A program made the translations under genes and the position numbers. This document shows positions 15,980 to 25,068 of a stretch of 64,000 bases of DNA, one piece after another. The stretch covers positions 62,001-126,000 of the forward strand of contig NZ_UWNY01000003.1 of assembly GCF_900604285.1 (NCBI RefSeq). The letters run 5' to 3'. The notes under the pieces are model-generated. The model was not told the origin of the DNA. It saw only the letters and a program-made list of their open reading frames with translations, and did not search any database. The DNA is from Varibaculum vaginae (GTDB taxonomy: Bacteria > Actinomycetota > Actinomycetes > Actinomycetales > Actinomycetaceae). Position 1 is the stretch's first letter; each line of letters opens with the position of its first letter.

Positions 15980-17204
15980 AGTAGCAGGGCTGCCTGGCAA
16001 GCGGGGGCGAGCTGGTATTATTCACACTCCGCACGGCGATATTCCCACCCCCGCCTTTATTCCGGTGGGTACCAAGGCGACGGTAAAAACGGTGCTTCCC
16101 GAGACTATGAAACAGCTAGGGGCAGCAGCGATCCTATCTAATGCCTATCACCTCTACCTGCAGCCCGGACCGGAAATCATCGACCAGGCAGGAGGGCTCG
16201 CCCGCTTTATGAACTGGAATGGCCCCACTTTTACTGACTCCGGGGGATTCCAAGTGCTTTCCCTAGGGTCGGGATACAAGAAAGTGCTCTCTGGGGAGTT
16301 CACCGGCTCAGGGCGCGCCGATCATACAGTGGCGGCAAAGAAAGAACGCCACGCCCATGTAGATGACGAGGGGGTGACCTTCCGATCCCACTTGGATGGT
16401 TCCCGACACCGGTTCACTCCCGAAGTGTCCATGCAGATTCAGCACCAATTGGGCGCTGATATCATGATGGCTTTTGATGAGCTCACCACTTTGCTGAACT
16501 CCCGCGAATACCAGGTGGAATCCCTGGAACGTACCCGGCGCTGGGCGGAGCGCTGTTTAACGGAGCATGACCGCCTTACCCTCGAGCGCGCCGATAAACC
16601 CTACCAAATGCTTTACGGAGTCATCCAAGGGGCGCAATACGAAGATTTACGTCGTAAAGCCTCCCAGGATTTGTCTGCGATGGAAATCGCCGGGCGAAAA
16701 TTTGATGGTTTTGGCATTGGGGGAGCCTTCGAAAAAGAAAACCTGGCCACCATTGTTAATTGGGTTTGCGAAGAACTTCCGGAAGATAAGCCGCGTCATC
16801 TACTGGGACTTAGCGAACCGGACGATATTTTCGCCGGGGTAGAGGCCGGGGCAGACACCTTTGACTGTGTAAATCCTTCCCGGATAGGACGCAACGGTGG
16901 ACTTTACGGGCGCTATGGGCGTTTCAACCTTACCCGCTCCGAATTTAAAGGCGATTTTGAGGCTCCGGTGGCGGGCTGTAACTGTTACACCTGCCAGAAC
17001 TTTTCCAGTGCCTACCTGCATCACCTGTTTAAAGCTAAGGAAATGTTGGGCTTTACTCTGGCCACCATCCACAACGAGTACTTTACGGTACAGTTGGTAC
17101 ACGGGATTAGAAAAGCCATTATTGAGGGTGACTATCCGGAATATAAGCAGCGCGTCCTCGGCGATTTTTATGGGGGAGAGCCGCTGCGTTCCCACTGGGG
17201 ATAA
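15951..17204 (+). CDS. tgt: Queuine tRNA-ribosyltransferase
   Basis: Exchanges guanine-34 of GUN-anticodon tRNAs (Asp, Asn, His, Tyr) for preQ1 or queuine. The (beta/alpha)8 core shows TFTDSGGFQVLSLG (D96 is the substrate-binding acid), GFGIGGAFEKE, DTFDCVNPSRIGRNG with the nucleophilic Asp, and a C-terminal zinc site CNCYTCQ..YLHHLF. It is 417 aa; ATG 15951 is chosen because AGGG lies 9 nt upstream (ATG 15960 is an alternative). It overlaps yhhQ. With YhhQ upstream and GluQ 3.7 kb downstream it forms a salvage-type queuosine route. Confidence 0.95.
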   Translation: MKGMALTFTKVAGLPGKRGRAGIIHTPHGDIPTPAFIPVGTKATVKTVLPETMKQLGAAAILSNAYHLYLQPGPEIIDQAGGLARFMNWNGPTFTDSGGFQVLSLGSGYKKVLSGEFTGSGRADHTVAAKKERHAHVDDEGVTFRSHLDGSRHRFTPEVSMQIQHQLGADIMMAFDELTTLLNSREYQVESLERTRRWAERCLTEHDRLTLERADKPYQMLYGVIQGAQYEDLRRKASQDLSAMEIAGRKFDGFGIGGAFEKENLATIVNWVCEELPEDKPRHLLGLSEPDDIFAGVEAGADTFDCVNPSRIGRNGGLYGRYGRFNLTRSEFKGDFEAPVAGCNCYTCQNFSSAYLHHLFKAKEMLGFTLATIHNEYFTVQLVHGIRKAIIEGDYPEYKQRVLGDFYGGEPLRSHWG

Positions 17205-17244
17205 GCCAATAAAGGATTAAGTCTATGAGTTAGGTTGCACTTAT

Positions 17245-17315
17245 CCGCCAGGGGGTGTTAAATCCGTTTAGATTTGAGAAAATAAGACTGTAACATAAGG
17301 TAACCTACCTGGCGG
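17245..17315. repeat. Inverted repeat spanning the pflB promoter region
   Basis: CCGCCAGG (17245-17252) and CCTGGCGG (17308-17315) flank an AT-rich stretch containing a candidate promoter: TTTAGA at 17267-17272, 18 nt, TAACAT at 17291-17296. The arms could be a regulator site (loop-forming) or a leader stem. The repeat is seen directly; the role is inferred. Confidence 0.4.
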
Positions 17316-17342
17316 TAATCCTGCCGGAGGAGCTAAAAAATA

Positions 17343-19439
17343 ATGTCTACTACCGTAGAAACTTCAACAGATAACGCTTGGCGTAGTTTTGTCGAAGGGA
17401 AATGGAATAAAGAAATCGATGTTCGCGATTTCATTCAAAAAAACTACACCCCTTACCAGGGTGATGCTGCTTTCTTAAGTGGGCCGACCTCCAAAACCCT
17501 CAAACTCTGGCAAGCATTAGAGGATAATTACCTTTCGATAGAACGCCAAAAACGAGTGTTCGACGTCGACACCGACACTCCGGCTGATATTGATGCTTTT
17601 GGTCCTGGTTATATTAGCGAAGAAGATGACGTAATCGTCGGTCTGCAAACGGATACCCCCTTAAAGCGGGCAATGATGCCTAACGGTGGGTGGAGAATGG
17701 TGGAAACCGCGATTAAAGAAGCCGGAAAAGAAATCAATCCGAAGGTAAAGGAAATTTTCACTCGCTACCGTAAAACCCATAATGACGCGGTATTCGACAT
17801 TTATACTCCCCGGATTCGTGCGGCTCGTTCTTCTCACATCATTACTGGCCTGCCCGATGCCTATGGGCGCGGCCGGATTATCGGTGACTATCGGCGAGTT
17901 GCCCTTTACGGGGTAGACCAGCTAATCGCCTGGAAACAAGCAGACAAAGACAAAGTCGCCGACAAACCTTTTAGTGAACACTGGGCGCGCTACCGGGAAG
18001 AACATGCCGAGCAGATTAAGGCACTGAAGAAACTCAAAGCCATGGCTGCCAGCTACGGCTTCGATATTTCTGGTCCAGCGAAGAACGCTAAAGAGGCCGT
18101 GCAATGGACCTATTTTGGATACTTGGGAGCAGTTAAAAGCCAGGACGGTGCCGCCATGTCTATTGGGCGCCTTTCGGCTTTCTTCGACTGCTATTTTGAG
18201 CGCGATTTCGCAGAAGGCACTTTAGATGAACAGGGTGCCCAAGAAATCATTGATGCCCTAGTGGTTAAACTGCGGATTGTACGGTTCTTGCGTACCGAAG
18301 CCTATGACCAAATTTTTTCCGGTGACCCCTACTGGGCTACCTGGTCCGATGCAGGTTTCGGGGAGGACGGACGTACCCTCGTCACCAAGACCTCCTTCCG
18401 ACTTTTGCAAACGCTAATTAACCTGGGGCCGGCTCCCGAACCTAATATCACCATTTTCTGGTCTCCCCGCTTACCGCAAGGCTACAAAGAATTTTGCGCC
18501 AAGATTTCTATTGAAACCTCCTCCATCCAGTATGAGGCGGATGATCAGATTCGTGGCCAATGGGGCGATGACGCAGCGATTGCCTGCTGCGTTTCCCCCA
18601 TGAGAGTCGGCAAACAGATGCAGTTCTTCGGCGCACGGGTAAACGCAGCTAAATCCCTGCTTTACGCGATTAATGGTGGACGCGATGAAGTTACCGGTAA
18701 ACAGGTAGTCCCCGGATATGAGGGGATTGTCGGTGACGGTCCCCTGGATTTTGATGACGTGTGGGAACGTTACGAGAAAATGTTGGACTGGGTAGTGGGC
18801 ACCTACGTGGAAGCTCTCAACATTATTCACTACTGCCATGATCGTTACGCCTACGAGTGCCTAGAGATGGCTCTGCATGACAGCGATATTGTGCGTACCA
18901 TGGGCTGCGGAATCGCGGGACTGTCGATTGTGGCGGACTCTCTATCGGCTATCAAATACGCCAAGGTCACCCCGGTACGTGACGAAACTGGTTTGGTGGT
19001 TGACTACCACACCGAAGGAGACTTCCCCTGCTATGGGAATGACGATGACCGCGTAGATGACATTGCGGCTACTATCGTGCATACGGTAATGGACAAGATC
19101 AAAGAGATTAAACTCTATCGGGATGCCATTCCTACCCAGTCAGTGCTTACCATCACCTCCAATGTGGTTTACGGTAAAGCTACCGGGGCTTTCCCCTCGG
19201 GACATGAGGCTGGAACCCCCTTTGCTCCCGGCGCTAACCCGGAAAACGGAATGGATTCGCATGGCATGCTGGCCTCGATGCTCTCGGTGGGCAAGTTGGA
19301 TTACCACGACGCCTTGGACGGCATTTCGCTGACGAACACTATCGTTCCCTCCTCATTGGGGCGGACCAAAGAGGAACAAATCCAGAACTTGGTAGGGATT
19401 ATGGATGCCGGTTTCATTCCCAAAGGGCATTCTTGCTGA
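17343..19439 (+). CDS. pflB: Pyruvate formate-lyase catalytic chain lacking its glycyl-radical C-terminus
   Basis: Converts pyruvate and CoA to acetyl-CoA and formate in anaerobic metabolism. At 698 aa it aligns with the barrel of classic PFL (~750-760 aa in E. coli) but stops after DGISLTNTIVPSSLGRTKEEQ..GIMDAGFIPKGHSC, just before the conserved glycyl-radical hairpin. The adjacent catalytic cysteines C415-C416 are present in IACCVSPM, as is the GTPFAPGANPENG segment near the C-terminus. The RVSGYA loop is missing here and is encoded by a separate gene 131 bp downstream, so this chain needs that partner. The sequence after the TGA does not continue the family in any frame, so this is not a simple frameshift. 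ATG 17343 follows GGAGGAG. Confidence 0.93.
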   Translation: MSTTVETSTDNAWRSFVEGKWNKEIDVRDFIQKNYTPYQGDAAFLSGPTSKTLKLWQALEDNYLSIERQKRVFDVDTDTPADIDAFGPGYISEEDDVIVGLQTDTPLKRAMMPNGGWRMVETAIKEAGKEINPKVKEIFTRYRKTHNDAVFDIYTPRIRAARSSHIITGLPDAYGRGRIIGDYRRVALYGVDQLIAWKQADKDKVADKPFSEHWARYREEHAEQIKALKKLKAMAASYGFDISGPAKNAKEAVQWTYFGYLGAVKSQDGAAMSIGRLSAFFDCYFERDFAEGTLDEQGAQEIIDALVVKLRIVRFLRTEAYDQIFSGDPYWATWSDAGFGEDGRTLVTKTSFRLLQTLINLGPAPEPNITIFWSPRLPQGYKEFCAKISIETSSIQYEADDQIRGQWGDDAAIACCVSPMRVGKQMQFFGARVNAAKSLLYAINGGRDEVTGKQVVPGYEGIVGDGPLDFDDVWERYEKMLDWVVGTYVEALNIIHYCHDRYAYECLEMALHDSDIVRTMGCGIAGLSIVADSLSAIKYAKVTPVRDETGLVVDYHTEGDFPCYGNDDDRVDDIAATIVHTVMDKIKEIKLYRDAIPTQSVLTITSNVVYGKATGAFPSGHEAGTPFAPGANPENGMDSHGMLASMLSVGKLDYHDALDGISLTNTIVPSSLGRTKEEQIQNLVGIMDAGFIPKGHSC

Positions 19440-19444
19440 AACCT

Positions 19445-19466
19445 AGATCTGCTTCGCAGAAGATCT
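19445..19466 (+). terminator. Hairpin between pflB and the glycyl-radical gene
   Basis: The sequence AGATCTGCTTCGCAGAAGATCT (19445-19466) forms a 6-bp AGATCT stem that continues past one mismatch. Only TTGA follows, so it may be a partial terminator or RNA-processing stem that sets the ratio of the two PFL chains, not a full stop. Confidence 0.3.
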
Positions 19467-19570
19467 TTGACGCTATTTTCTTAGCGCAGACACTGAACTG
19501 AGGGGCAGTCAGGTTTAGGATTAGATTAAGAACTAGAAATATTTACGAAATAAATAAAATAGGAGAAACC

Positions 19571-19822
19571 ATGAGTGTAAAAACTTTTGATGAGCGGCTC
19601 GCTTCCATGAAAGCAAATCGCGAAGCTCGCGGGGGAGTACAGGGTCTGTACCACGCGAATATCAACGTGTTAAATCGAGATACTTTAGAAGATGCGATGC
19701 AAAATCCGGAAAAATATCCCCAGTTAACGGTACGGGTTTCCGGCTATGCAGTTAACTTTGTGAAACTAACTCGCGAACAACAGCTAGATGTTATTTCCCG
19801 TACTTTCCATAACAAGCTCTAG
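19571..19822 (+). CDS. grcA: Stand-alone glycyl-radical domain protein (GrcA-like second chain of PFL)
   Basis: 83 aa. Residues ~28-83 match the last ~55 residues of [38 protein letters not shown] with the radical-bearing glycine at G58, and [10 protein letters not shown]. The first ~27 residues ([18 protein letters not shown]...) are a new helical lead-in. E. coli GrcA (YfiD) is a spare part that rescues oxygen-cleaved PFL. Here PflB has no glycyl loop of its own, so this protein would be the obligatory radical chain. ATG 19571 has GGAG 6 nt upstream. It lies between pflB and pflA. Confidence 0.92.
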   Translation: MSVKTFDERLASMKANREARGGVQGLYHANINVLNRDTLEDAMQNPEKYPQLTVRVSGYAVNFVKLTREQQLDVISRTFHNKL

Positions 19823-19840
19823 TTTTTAAATCTCAGTGCA

Positions 19841-19877
19841 GGGCGGGTATCTTCCTTTTAAAAGGGGATATCCGCCC
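19841..19877 (+). terminator. Hairpin after the glycyl-radical gene
   Basis: GGGCGGGTATC pairs with GATATCCGCCC (11 bp with one G-U) around an AT-rich loop, 19 nt after the stop codon. There is no T-tract after it, so it is a weak terminator or a 3'-stabilising stem. Confidence 0.45.
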
Positions 19878-19935
19878 TCACCATTGATAAGATCTGGTAA
19901 TTGCTGATGGGAACAGACAGGGCGAGGCGGAGTTA

Positions 19936-20847
19936 ATGGAGATAACTGGCGGTACCGAAAAATTTAGTGTCGGTGCTGATGGGATTACCGGGGAGTACGC
20001 GCCCGAGCCATTAGAAGACCAGGTTCCTCGTACGCGGCACTCCGGATTAGGGGCGTTGAAAGAAGCTCCGCAGATGAGTCACCTCCAGCATAACCAGGCT
20101 GTCCGCGAAGGACAGCTAGCATCGGTACATTCCTGGGAACTGGTAACTGCCGTCGATGGCCCCGGTACCCGGATGACCCTATTCTTATCTGGTTGTCCGT
20201 TGCGTTGCCAGTACTGTCACAACCCGGATACTTTCCAAATGCGTTCAGGACATGCCATCACCCTTACCGACGTTTTCAATCTGGTTAAACGCTATCGCAC
20301 AATTTTTAAGGTCACTGGAGGGGGGCTCACTATTTCTGGGGGCGAAGCGTTGATGCAAGTAAATTTCGTGCGAAATTTGCTGCGTTTGTGTCACCAGGAA
20401 GGTATCCACACTTGCCTCGACACTTCGGGATTCTTAGGTGCTAACCTGACTGATGCTGATCTTGAGAATCTAGATTTAGTGCTTCTGGATGTTAAAAGTG
20501 GAGATGAATCCACCTATCACCAAGTGACCGGACGTGCCCTTGCCCCTACGATCACTTTTGGAGATCGTCTCGCTGAAGCCAATGTTCCGGTGTGGGTGCG
20601 TTTCGTGTTGGTTCCTGGCCTAACTGATAACCCGAGAAATATTGCGAAAGTTGCGCAGATTGCCCGACGCTGGCCGAATCTGGAACGGCTAGAGATTTTA
20701 CCGTTCCATCAGATGGCTCGGGACAAATGGGAAAATCTAGGGTTGGACTACCGGCTAGAGGATACCCCCGTGCCCACTAAAGAGCAGGTGGAGGCAGCGA
20801 AACAGATCATGCGCGAGCAAGGCATCCAGCAGGTTTTCTCTTCCTGA
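19936..20847 (+). CDS. pflA: Pyruvate formate-lyase activating enzyme (radical SAM)
   Basis: Uses a [4Fe-4S] cluster and S-adenosylmethionine to abstract a hydrogen from the PFL glycine. The CxxxCxxC motif is at C87, C91 and C94 (GCPLRCQYCHNP), followed by TISGGEAL and the C-terminal ..ERLEILPFHQMARDKW.. segment typical of PflA. The 303 aa include an N-terminal extension of about 55 residues compared with the usual ~245. ATG 20074 would remove most of it but has no ribosome-binding site, whereas ATG 19936 has GGCGGAG upstream. The substrate glycine is presumably G58 of the separate chain encoded just upstream. Confidence 0.93.
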   Translation: MEITGGTEKFSVGADGITGEYAPEPLEDQVPRTRHSGLGALKEAPQMSHLQHNQAVREGQLASVHSWELVTAVDGPGTRMTLFLSGCPLRCQYCHNPDTFQMRSGHAITLTDVFNLVKRYRTIFKVTGGGLTISGGEALMQVNFVRNLLRLCHQEGIHTCLDTSGFLGANLTDADLENLDLVLLDVKSGDESTYHQVTGRALAPTITFGDRLAEANVPVWVRFVLVPGLTDNPRNIAKVAQIARRWPNLERLEILPFHQMARDKWENLGLDYRLEDTPVPTKEQVEAAKQIMREQGIQQVFSS

Positions 20848-20859
20848 ATCATTTCCTTG

Positions 20860-21804
20860 CTAACGCGGAGGCAGGTAACGCCAATCTTCTCGGCTCATTT
20901 TCGATAGGTCAAACTGCTGGCAGAACTCGCTAGCCGTTTCCACCGGGGGAAATCCTAGGGAGCTAGAAAGAAGCCCCAAGATCTCAGCGTTAGTCACCCC
21001 GCTTTGGCCAAGTTTAGCCAAAGTAACCACCCCATCGCGTTTAGCCAAGCGCTCACCCCTCTGATTAAGCACTAAAGGAACATGCACCCAAGAGGGCGGG
21101 GTAGACCCCAATAGCTGATGCAAGTAGTTTTGCCGGGCAACCGACGATAGAAGGTCCCGGCCGCGGCACACCTGGGTTACCCCTTGATAAGCATCATCAA
21201 CGACACAAACAAAATTATAAGAAAAAACCCCATCGGAGCGGCGCAGCACAAAATCATCAACCACGCCAGTTTGCGTCCCGTAAACCGCATCTATGAAGGT
21301 CAAAGTTTGCTGGTCAGTGCGCAGGCGAAAAGCGGGGCCACGCCCTTTTGCCGCTAATTCTTCCCGCTTTCTCGCGCGCTCAGCCGGAGTGAGATCGCGG
21401 CAATAACCCGGATATGCCCCCGGAGGAGTATGCGGAGCCGAAGCGATTTGCGATAGCTCCCGACGCGAACAGTAACATTCATAAACTAGACCCGCCGCTT
21501 TAAGCTGGGCGAACGCCTCCTCGTAGCGGCTACGGCAGTTAGACTGCACCAAAGGATCTCCATCCCAATCAATCCCAAGGGCGGTTAAATCTGCCAGCTG
21601 CAGGTCGCGGAAAGGCGCACGGGAACGGGCATCTAAATCCTCAAAACGCAGTACGAAACGACCGGCGCTTTGCCGAGCTAGTGTCCACCCAATCAAGGCA
21701 GTACGGAGATTTCCCAAATGCAAAGCGCCAGTGGGACTGGGCGCATATCGACCAACGAGCGTAAAACTGCCCTCCGCTAGTAGGGTAAGTAGAAACGGCT
21801 TCAT
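20860..21804 (-). CDS. gluQ: Glutamyl-Q tRNA(Asp) synthetase
   Basis: A truncated GluRS paralogue that attaches glutamate to the queuosine of tRNA-Asp. It has the class I catalytic core only, with RYAPSPTGALHLGNLRTAL (HIGH-like), a KLAKRDG KMSKS-like motif, and the zinc site CYC....YPGYC that marks GluQ-RS. At about 314 aa it lacks the GluRS anticodon-binding domain. I use ATG 21804; an in-frame TTG at 21846 would add 14 unlikely residues, and neither start has a clear ribosome-binding site. Divergent from thrS. Its presence fits the nearby tgt and queuine transporter. Confidence 0.9.
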   Translation of the reverse strand: MKPFLLTLLAEGSFTLVGRYAPSPTGALHLGNLRTALIGWTLARQSAGRFVLRFEDLDARSRAPFRDLQLADLTALGIDWDGDPLVQSNCRSRYEEAFAQLKAAGLVYECYCSRRELSQIASAPHTPPGAYPGYCRDLTPAERARKREELAAKGRGPAFRLRTDQQTLTFIDAVYGTQTGVVDDFVLRRSDGVFSYNFVCVVDDAYQGVTQVCRGRDLLSSVARQNYLHQLLGSTPPSWVHVPLVLNQRGERLAKRDGVVTLAKLGQSGVTNAEILGLLSSSLGFPPVETASEFCQQFDLSKMSREDWRYLPPR

Positions 21805-21873
21805 TTTAATCGCAATGAGCTCACAGGTAGAATAGCCAGGTAACAACTTAATCCGTAACTAGGAGGATCAAAC

Positions 21874-23883
21874 GTGGCAGCACAGGCAGCAGGGCTAATC
21901 AATGTCCAGATTGCAGGAGAAACTAAAGAGGTAGCTGCCACATGCACCGGCCTTGATCTATGGGGCAAAGATCGCACTATCGTGGCGATGAACGTAGATG
22001 GGCAGCCTTGGGATTTAGCGCGTACCTTGCCCGAGGGTGCGCAGGTAGAACCGATTACTGCTGATAGCGAAGCCGGGCTAGAGATTATTCGTCACTCCGC
22101 CACTCATGTGCTAGCCCAAGCGGTGCAGCAGGTTTACCCCGATGCCAACCTGGGGGTAGGGCCCTATATTACTGACGGTTTTTACTATGATTTCGGCAAT
22201 ATAGATCCGGTTACTCCCGAGCTTTTAAAAGACCTGGAAAAACGGATGAAGAAAATCGTGAAAAGCGGGCAACGTTTTGTGCGGCGAGAAGTAAGTGATG
22301 ATGAAGCCCGGCGTGAACTCGCCGATCAGCCCTACAAATTGGAACTGATCGAATCCAAAGGTCACGGCCCAGACGAAGCCGAAGGTGCCAGCGTAGAAGT
22401 GGGAGCGGGAACCCTAACCATTTATGACAATGTTGAGCGTTCCGGCGAGTGTGCCTGGAAGGATCTGTGCCGCGGCCCGCATGTGCCTAATACTCGCTAT
22501 ATTGGTAACGGTTTCGCCCTGACCAAGTCTTCAGCTGCCTATTGGAAGGGTGATCAAGCTAATGATCACCTCCAACGCATCTACGGTACTGCTTGGGCCA
22601 GCAAAGATGATTTAGTTGCCTATCAAACCCGTATGCGTGAGGCTGAGCGGCGCGATCATCGCAAACTAGGTCGCGAACTTGATTTGTTCTCCTTCCCGGA
22701 CGAGATCGGCTCCGGCCTGCCGGTATTTCACCCCAAAGGGGCAATTATCCGCAACGAAATGGAAGAATACTCCCGCAAGCGGCATATTGAATCCGGATAT
22801 TCCTTTGTTTACAGTCCACACATCACCAAAGCTGACCTATTCAAAACTTCTGGTCACCTGGATTGGTATGCAGACGGTATGTATCCGCCTATGCACTTGG
22901 ACGAAGAGCGTGACCAGGCCGGAAATATCACCAAGCAGGGGCAAGACTATTACCTGAAACCCATGAACTGCCCCATGCACAACTTAATTTTTGCTTCCAA
23001 AGGACGCTCCTACCGCGAATTGCCACTGCGTCTTTTCGAATTCGGTACCGTGTATCGTTACGAAAAATCCGGAGTAGTACATGGACTCACCCGCGCCCGC
23101 GGATTCACTCAAGATGATTCCCACATCTACTGCACCCGGGAACAGATGCGCGATGAGCTGGCCAGTCTGCTAACTTTCGTTCTCGATCTGTTAAAAGATT
23201 TCGGGCTCGAGGATTTCTACCTAGAGCTCTCCACCAAGAATCCCGCTAAGTTCGTAGGCGACGATGACACCTGGGAAGAAGCTACCCGTACTCTAGAGGA
23301 AGTAGCTACTGCTTCCGGACTAAAACTGGTACCAGATCCGGGCGGAGCCGCCTTCTACGGGCCAAAAATCTCGGTTCAGGCCAAGGATGCGATTGGGCGC
23401 ACCTGGCAAATGTCTACGATCCAGTTGGACTTTAATCTGCCAGAACGTTTCGACCTTACCTATACGGCTGCCGATGGTTCCCACCAGCGTCCCGTCATGA
23501 TTCACCGCGCCCTTTTTGGTTCTATTGAGCGTTTCTTCGGGGTGCTGCTGGAACACTACGCAGGAGCTTTCCCTGCGTGGCTGGCACCTGTTCAGGTACG
23601 TTGCGTACCGGTAGCCGAAGCCTTTAATGACTACCTGTTCGAGGTTGCCTCCCAACTGCGCAAGCAAGGGGTGCGGGTAGAAGTCGATACCTCCGATGAT
23701 CGGTTTGGCAAGAAAATCCGTAACGCCTCCAAAGATAAAATTCCCTTTACCCTGATTGCCGGGGGAGAGGACGCCGAGGCGGGGGCAGTCTCGTTCCGTT
23801 ACCGGGATGGTAGTCAAGAAAACGGGGTGCCGATAAAAGAGGCTATCGCCAAGGTCGTTGCGGCGATCGCAGAACGGAAATAG
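21874..23883 (+). CDS. thrS: Threonyl-tRNA synthetase
   Basis: 669 aa class II synthetase. An N-terminal TGS domain (~1-65) is followed by the editing domain with [11 protein letters not shown] and CRGPHVPNT (HxxxH and CxxxH). The catalytic domain carries the zinc ligands in MNCPMH, the [17 protein letters not shown] segment and [11 protein letters not shown], and the C-terminal anticodon-binding domain starts ..[17 protein letters not shown] 21874 follows a canonical AGGAGG. It begins the thrS-HIT-pgsA-patA-pimA cluster, which matches Rv2614c-Rv2610c of M. tuberculosis in order. Confidence 0.96.
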   Translation: MAAQAAGLINVQIAGETKEVAATCTGLDLWGKDRTIVAMNVDGQPWDLARTLPEGAQVEPITADSEAGLEIIRHSATHVLAQAVQQVYPDANLGVGPYITDGFYYDFGNIDPVTPELLKDLEKRMKKIVKSGQRFVRREVSDDEARRELADQPYKLELIESKGHGPDEAEGASVEVGAGTLTIYDNVERSGECAWKDLCRGPHVPNTRYIGNGFALTKSSAAYWKGDQANDHLQRIYGTAWASKDDLVAYQTRMREAERRDHRKLGRELDLFSFPDEIGSGLPVFHPKGAIIRNEMEEYSRKRHIESGYSFVYSPHITKADLFKTSGHLDWYADGMYPPMHLDEERDQAGNITKQGQDYYLKPMNCPMHNLIFASKGRSYRELPLRLFEFGTVYRYEKSGVVHGLTRARGFTQDDSHIYCTREQMRDELASLLTFVLDLLKDFGLEDFYLELSTKNPAKFVGDDDTWEEATRTLEEVATASGLKLVPDPGGAAFYGPKISVQAKDAIGRTWQMSTIQLDFNLPERFDLTYTAADGSHQRPVMIHRALFGSIERFFGVLLEHYAGAFPAWLAPVQVRCVPVAEAFNDYLFEVASQLRKQGVRVEVDTSDDRFGKKIRNASKDKIPFTLIAGGEDAEAGAVSFRYRDGSQENGVPIKEAIAKVVAAIAERK

Positions 23884-23886
23884 CTG

Positions 23887-24450
23887 ATGACCTCGCCGGA
23901 TTCTAACGCGCTACCGACCGAAGATTCTCGCTGCTTCGGGGGAGTTCCCGACGCCTTCCAGCGCCTGTGGACTCCCCACCGTCAGGTCTATATTTCTGGC
24001 GAGGCCCGTCCAGCCACCAAGAAAAGCGAAGACTGTCCATTTTGTGCTGCCCCTGCCCGTAGCGACGAGGACGCCCTGATTGTTTATCGGGGAGAAAAAG
24101 TTTTCGCCCTCATGAACCTCTTCCCCTATAACTCGGGGCATATGTTGATCTGTCCCTACCGGCACGTATCCGAATACATTGACCTGGACGAGGATGAGCG
24201 CGCCGAATTTGGGGAAGTAACCGCGAAGGCAATTAGAACCCTCAAGCAGGTGGCTAGCCCTGCGGGATTCAACCTGGGGATGAACCAAGGCGAAGTTGCC
24301 GGAGCAGGTATCGCAGGTCACTTGCACCAACATATTGTTCCCCGTTGGGCAGGGGATGCGAATTTCTTTCCGCTGATCGCCCGCTGTAAAGCGGTGCCGC
24401 AACTTTTGGGACAGGCTCGCGAGCAACTAGCAACTGGTTGGCAAGGATAA
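23887..24450 (+). CDS. HIT-family nucleotide hydrolase/phosphorylase
   Basis: 187 aa with the HIT motif GHLHQHIVPRW (H145, H147, H149). An upstream CPFC pair (C50, C53) and a second conserved-histidine segment resemble the zinc site of Ap4A-type HIT proteins. It probably acts on an AMP-linked dinucleotide. It starts 3 nt after the thrS stop and runs into pgsA, the same position as Rv2613c, whose family members have been described as Ap4A phosphorylases. That specific activity is inferred. Confidence 0.9.
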   Translation: MTSPDSNALPTEDSRCFGGVPDAFQRLWTPHRQVYISGEARPATKKSEDCPFCAAPARSDEDALIVYRGEKVFALMNLFPYNSGHMLICPYRHVSEYIDLDEDERAEFGEVTAKAIRTLKQVASPAGFNLGMNQGEVAGAGIAGHLHQHIVPRWAGDANFFPLIARCKAVPQLLGQAREQLATGWQG

Positions 24451-24453
24451 ATA

Positions 24454-25068
24454 ATGCTAGGAAACCATGGACGGGGGTTAGCCCGCGCTGTTTTTACTCT
24501 CCCCGCGAAGCTACTGGCTAAAGCGGGGGTAACCCCTAATATGGTCACTGTTGCTGGCACCATTATCAATATGGCACTCGCTATCGGTTTGTTGGCGCGT
24601 GGTTACTTGGCTCTTGGCGCGGTTTTGATTGGGGTCACTGCCTTTGCAGATTCTTTAGATGGGGTGCTTGCGCGCTTTACCAATCAAACTAGCGAGTTTG
24701 GAGCCTTTTTAGATTCTTCTCTTGATCGCTTGGCTGATGGCGCGATTTTTGGTTCCTTGCTTTATTGGGCAATCACCGGCCTTGTACCGGGAGGGATTCG
24801 CACCGCTACCATTATCGCTGCTATTTGCGCTCTAGTGGGAGCGGCAGCGGTTCCCTATGTGCGTGCTCGTGGTGAAGCCTTCGGGGTAGTCGCTAAAGTA
24901 GGGATTGGGGAGCGGACCGATCGTCTGGTGGTAGCCCTGGTGGGGGCAGGTATAACCGATCTGGGAGCGCCGCTTATTTGTTTTTCAGTGGCTCTGTCCT
25001 GGGTGGCGTTCGCTAGTTTCGTGACTGTGGTGCAAAGAATTATTTATGTCAGAAAGCACCTTAAATAA
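24454..25068 (+). CDS. pgsA: CDP-alcohol phosphatidyltransferase, probable phosphatidylinositol phosphate synthase
   Basis: 204 aa membrane enzyme with the full CDP-alcohol phosphotransferase motif: DSLDGVLAR, eight residues, then G...D...D within FGAFLDSSLDRLADG. About five or six transmembrane helices. In this gene cluster the actinobacterial enzyme joins CDP-diacylglycerol to inositol-1-phosphate to make PIP, the base lipid for PimA. It starts 3 nt after the HIT stop and abuts patA. Confidence 0.92.
   Translation: MLGNHGRGLARAVFTLPAKLLAKAGVTPNMVTVAGTIINMALAIGLLARGYLALGAVLIGVTAFADSLDGVLARFTNQTSEFGAFLDSSLDRLADGAIFGSLLYWAITGLVPGGIRTATIIAAICALVGAAAVPYVRARGEAFGVVAKVGIGERTDRLVVALVGAGITDLGAPLICFSVALSWVAFASFVTVVQRIIYVRKHLK

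Noticed and set aside
19437-19439. The pflB TGA as a possible selenocysteine or frameshift stop hiding a full-length PFL
   Set aside because: The sequence after the TGA does not encode the missing PFL residues in any frame, and the glycyl-radical segment has its own start and ribosome-binding site.
21805-21846. Longer gluQ start at TTG 21846
   Set aside because: The added residues (LPGYSTCELIAIK) do not resemble the family and there is no ribosome-binding site; the class I core begins after ATG 21804.
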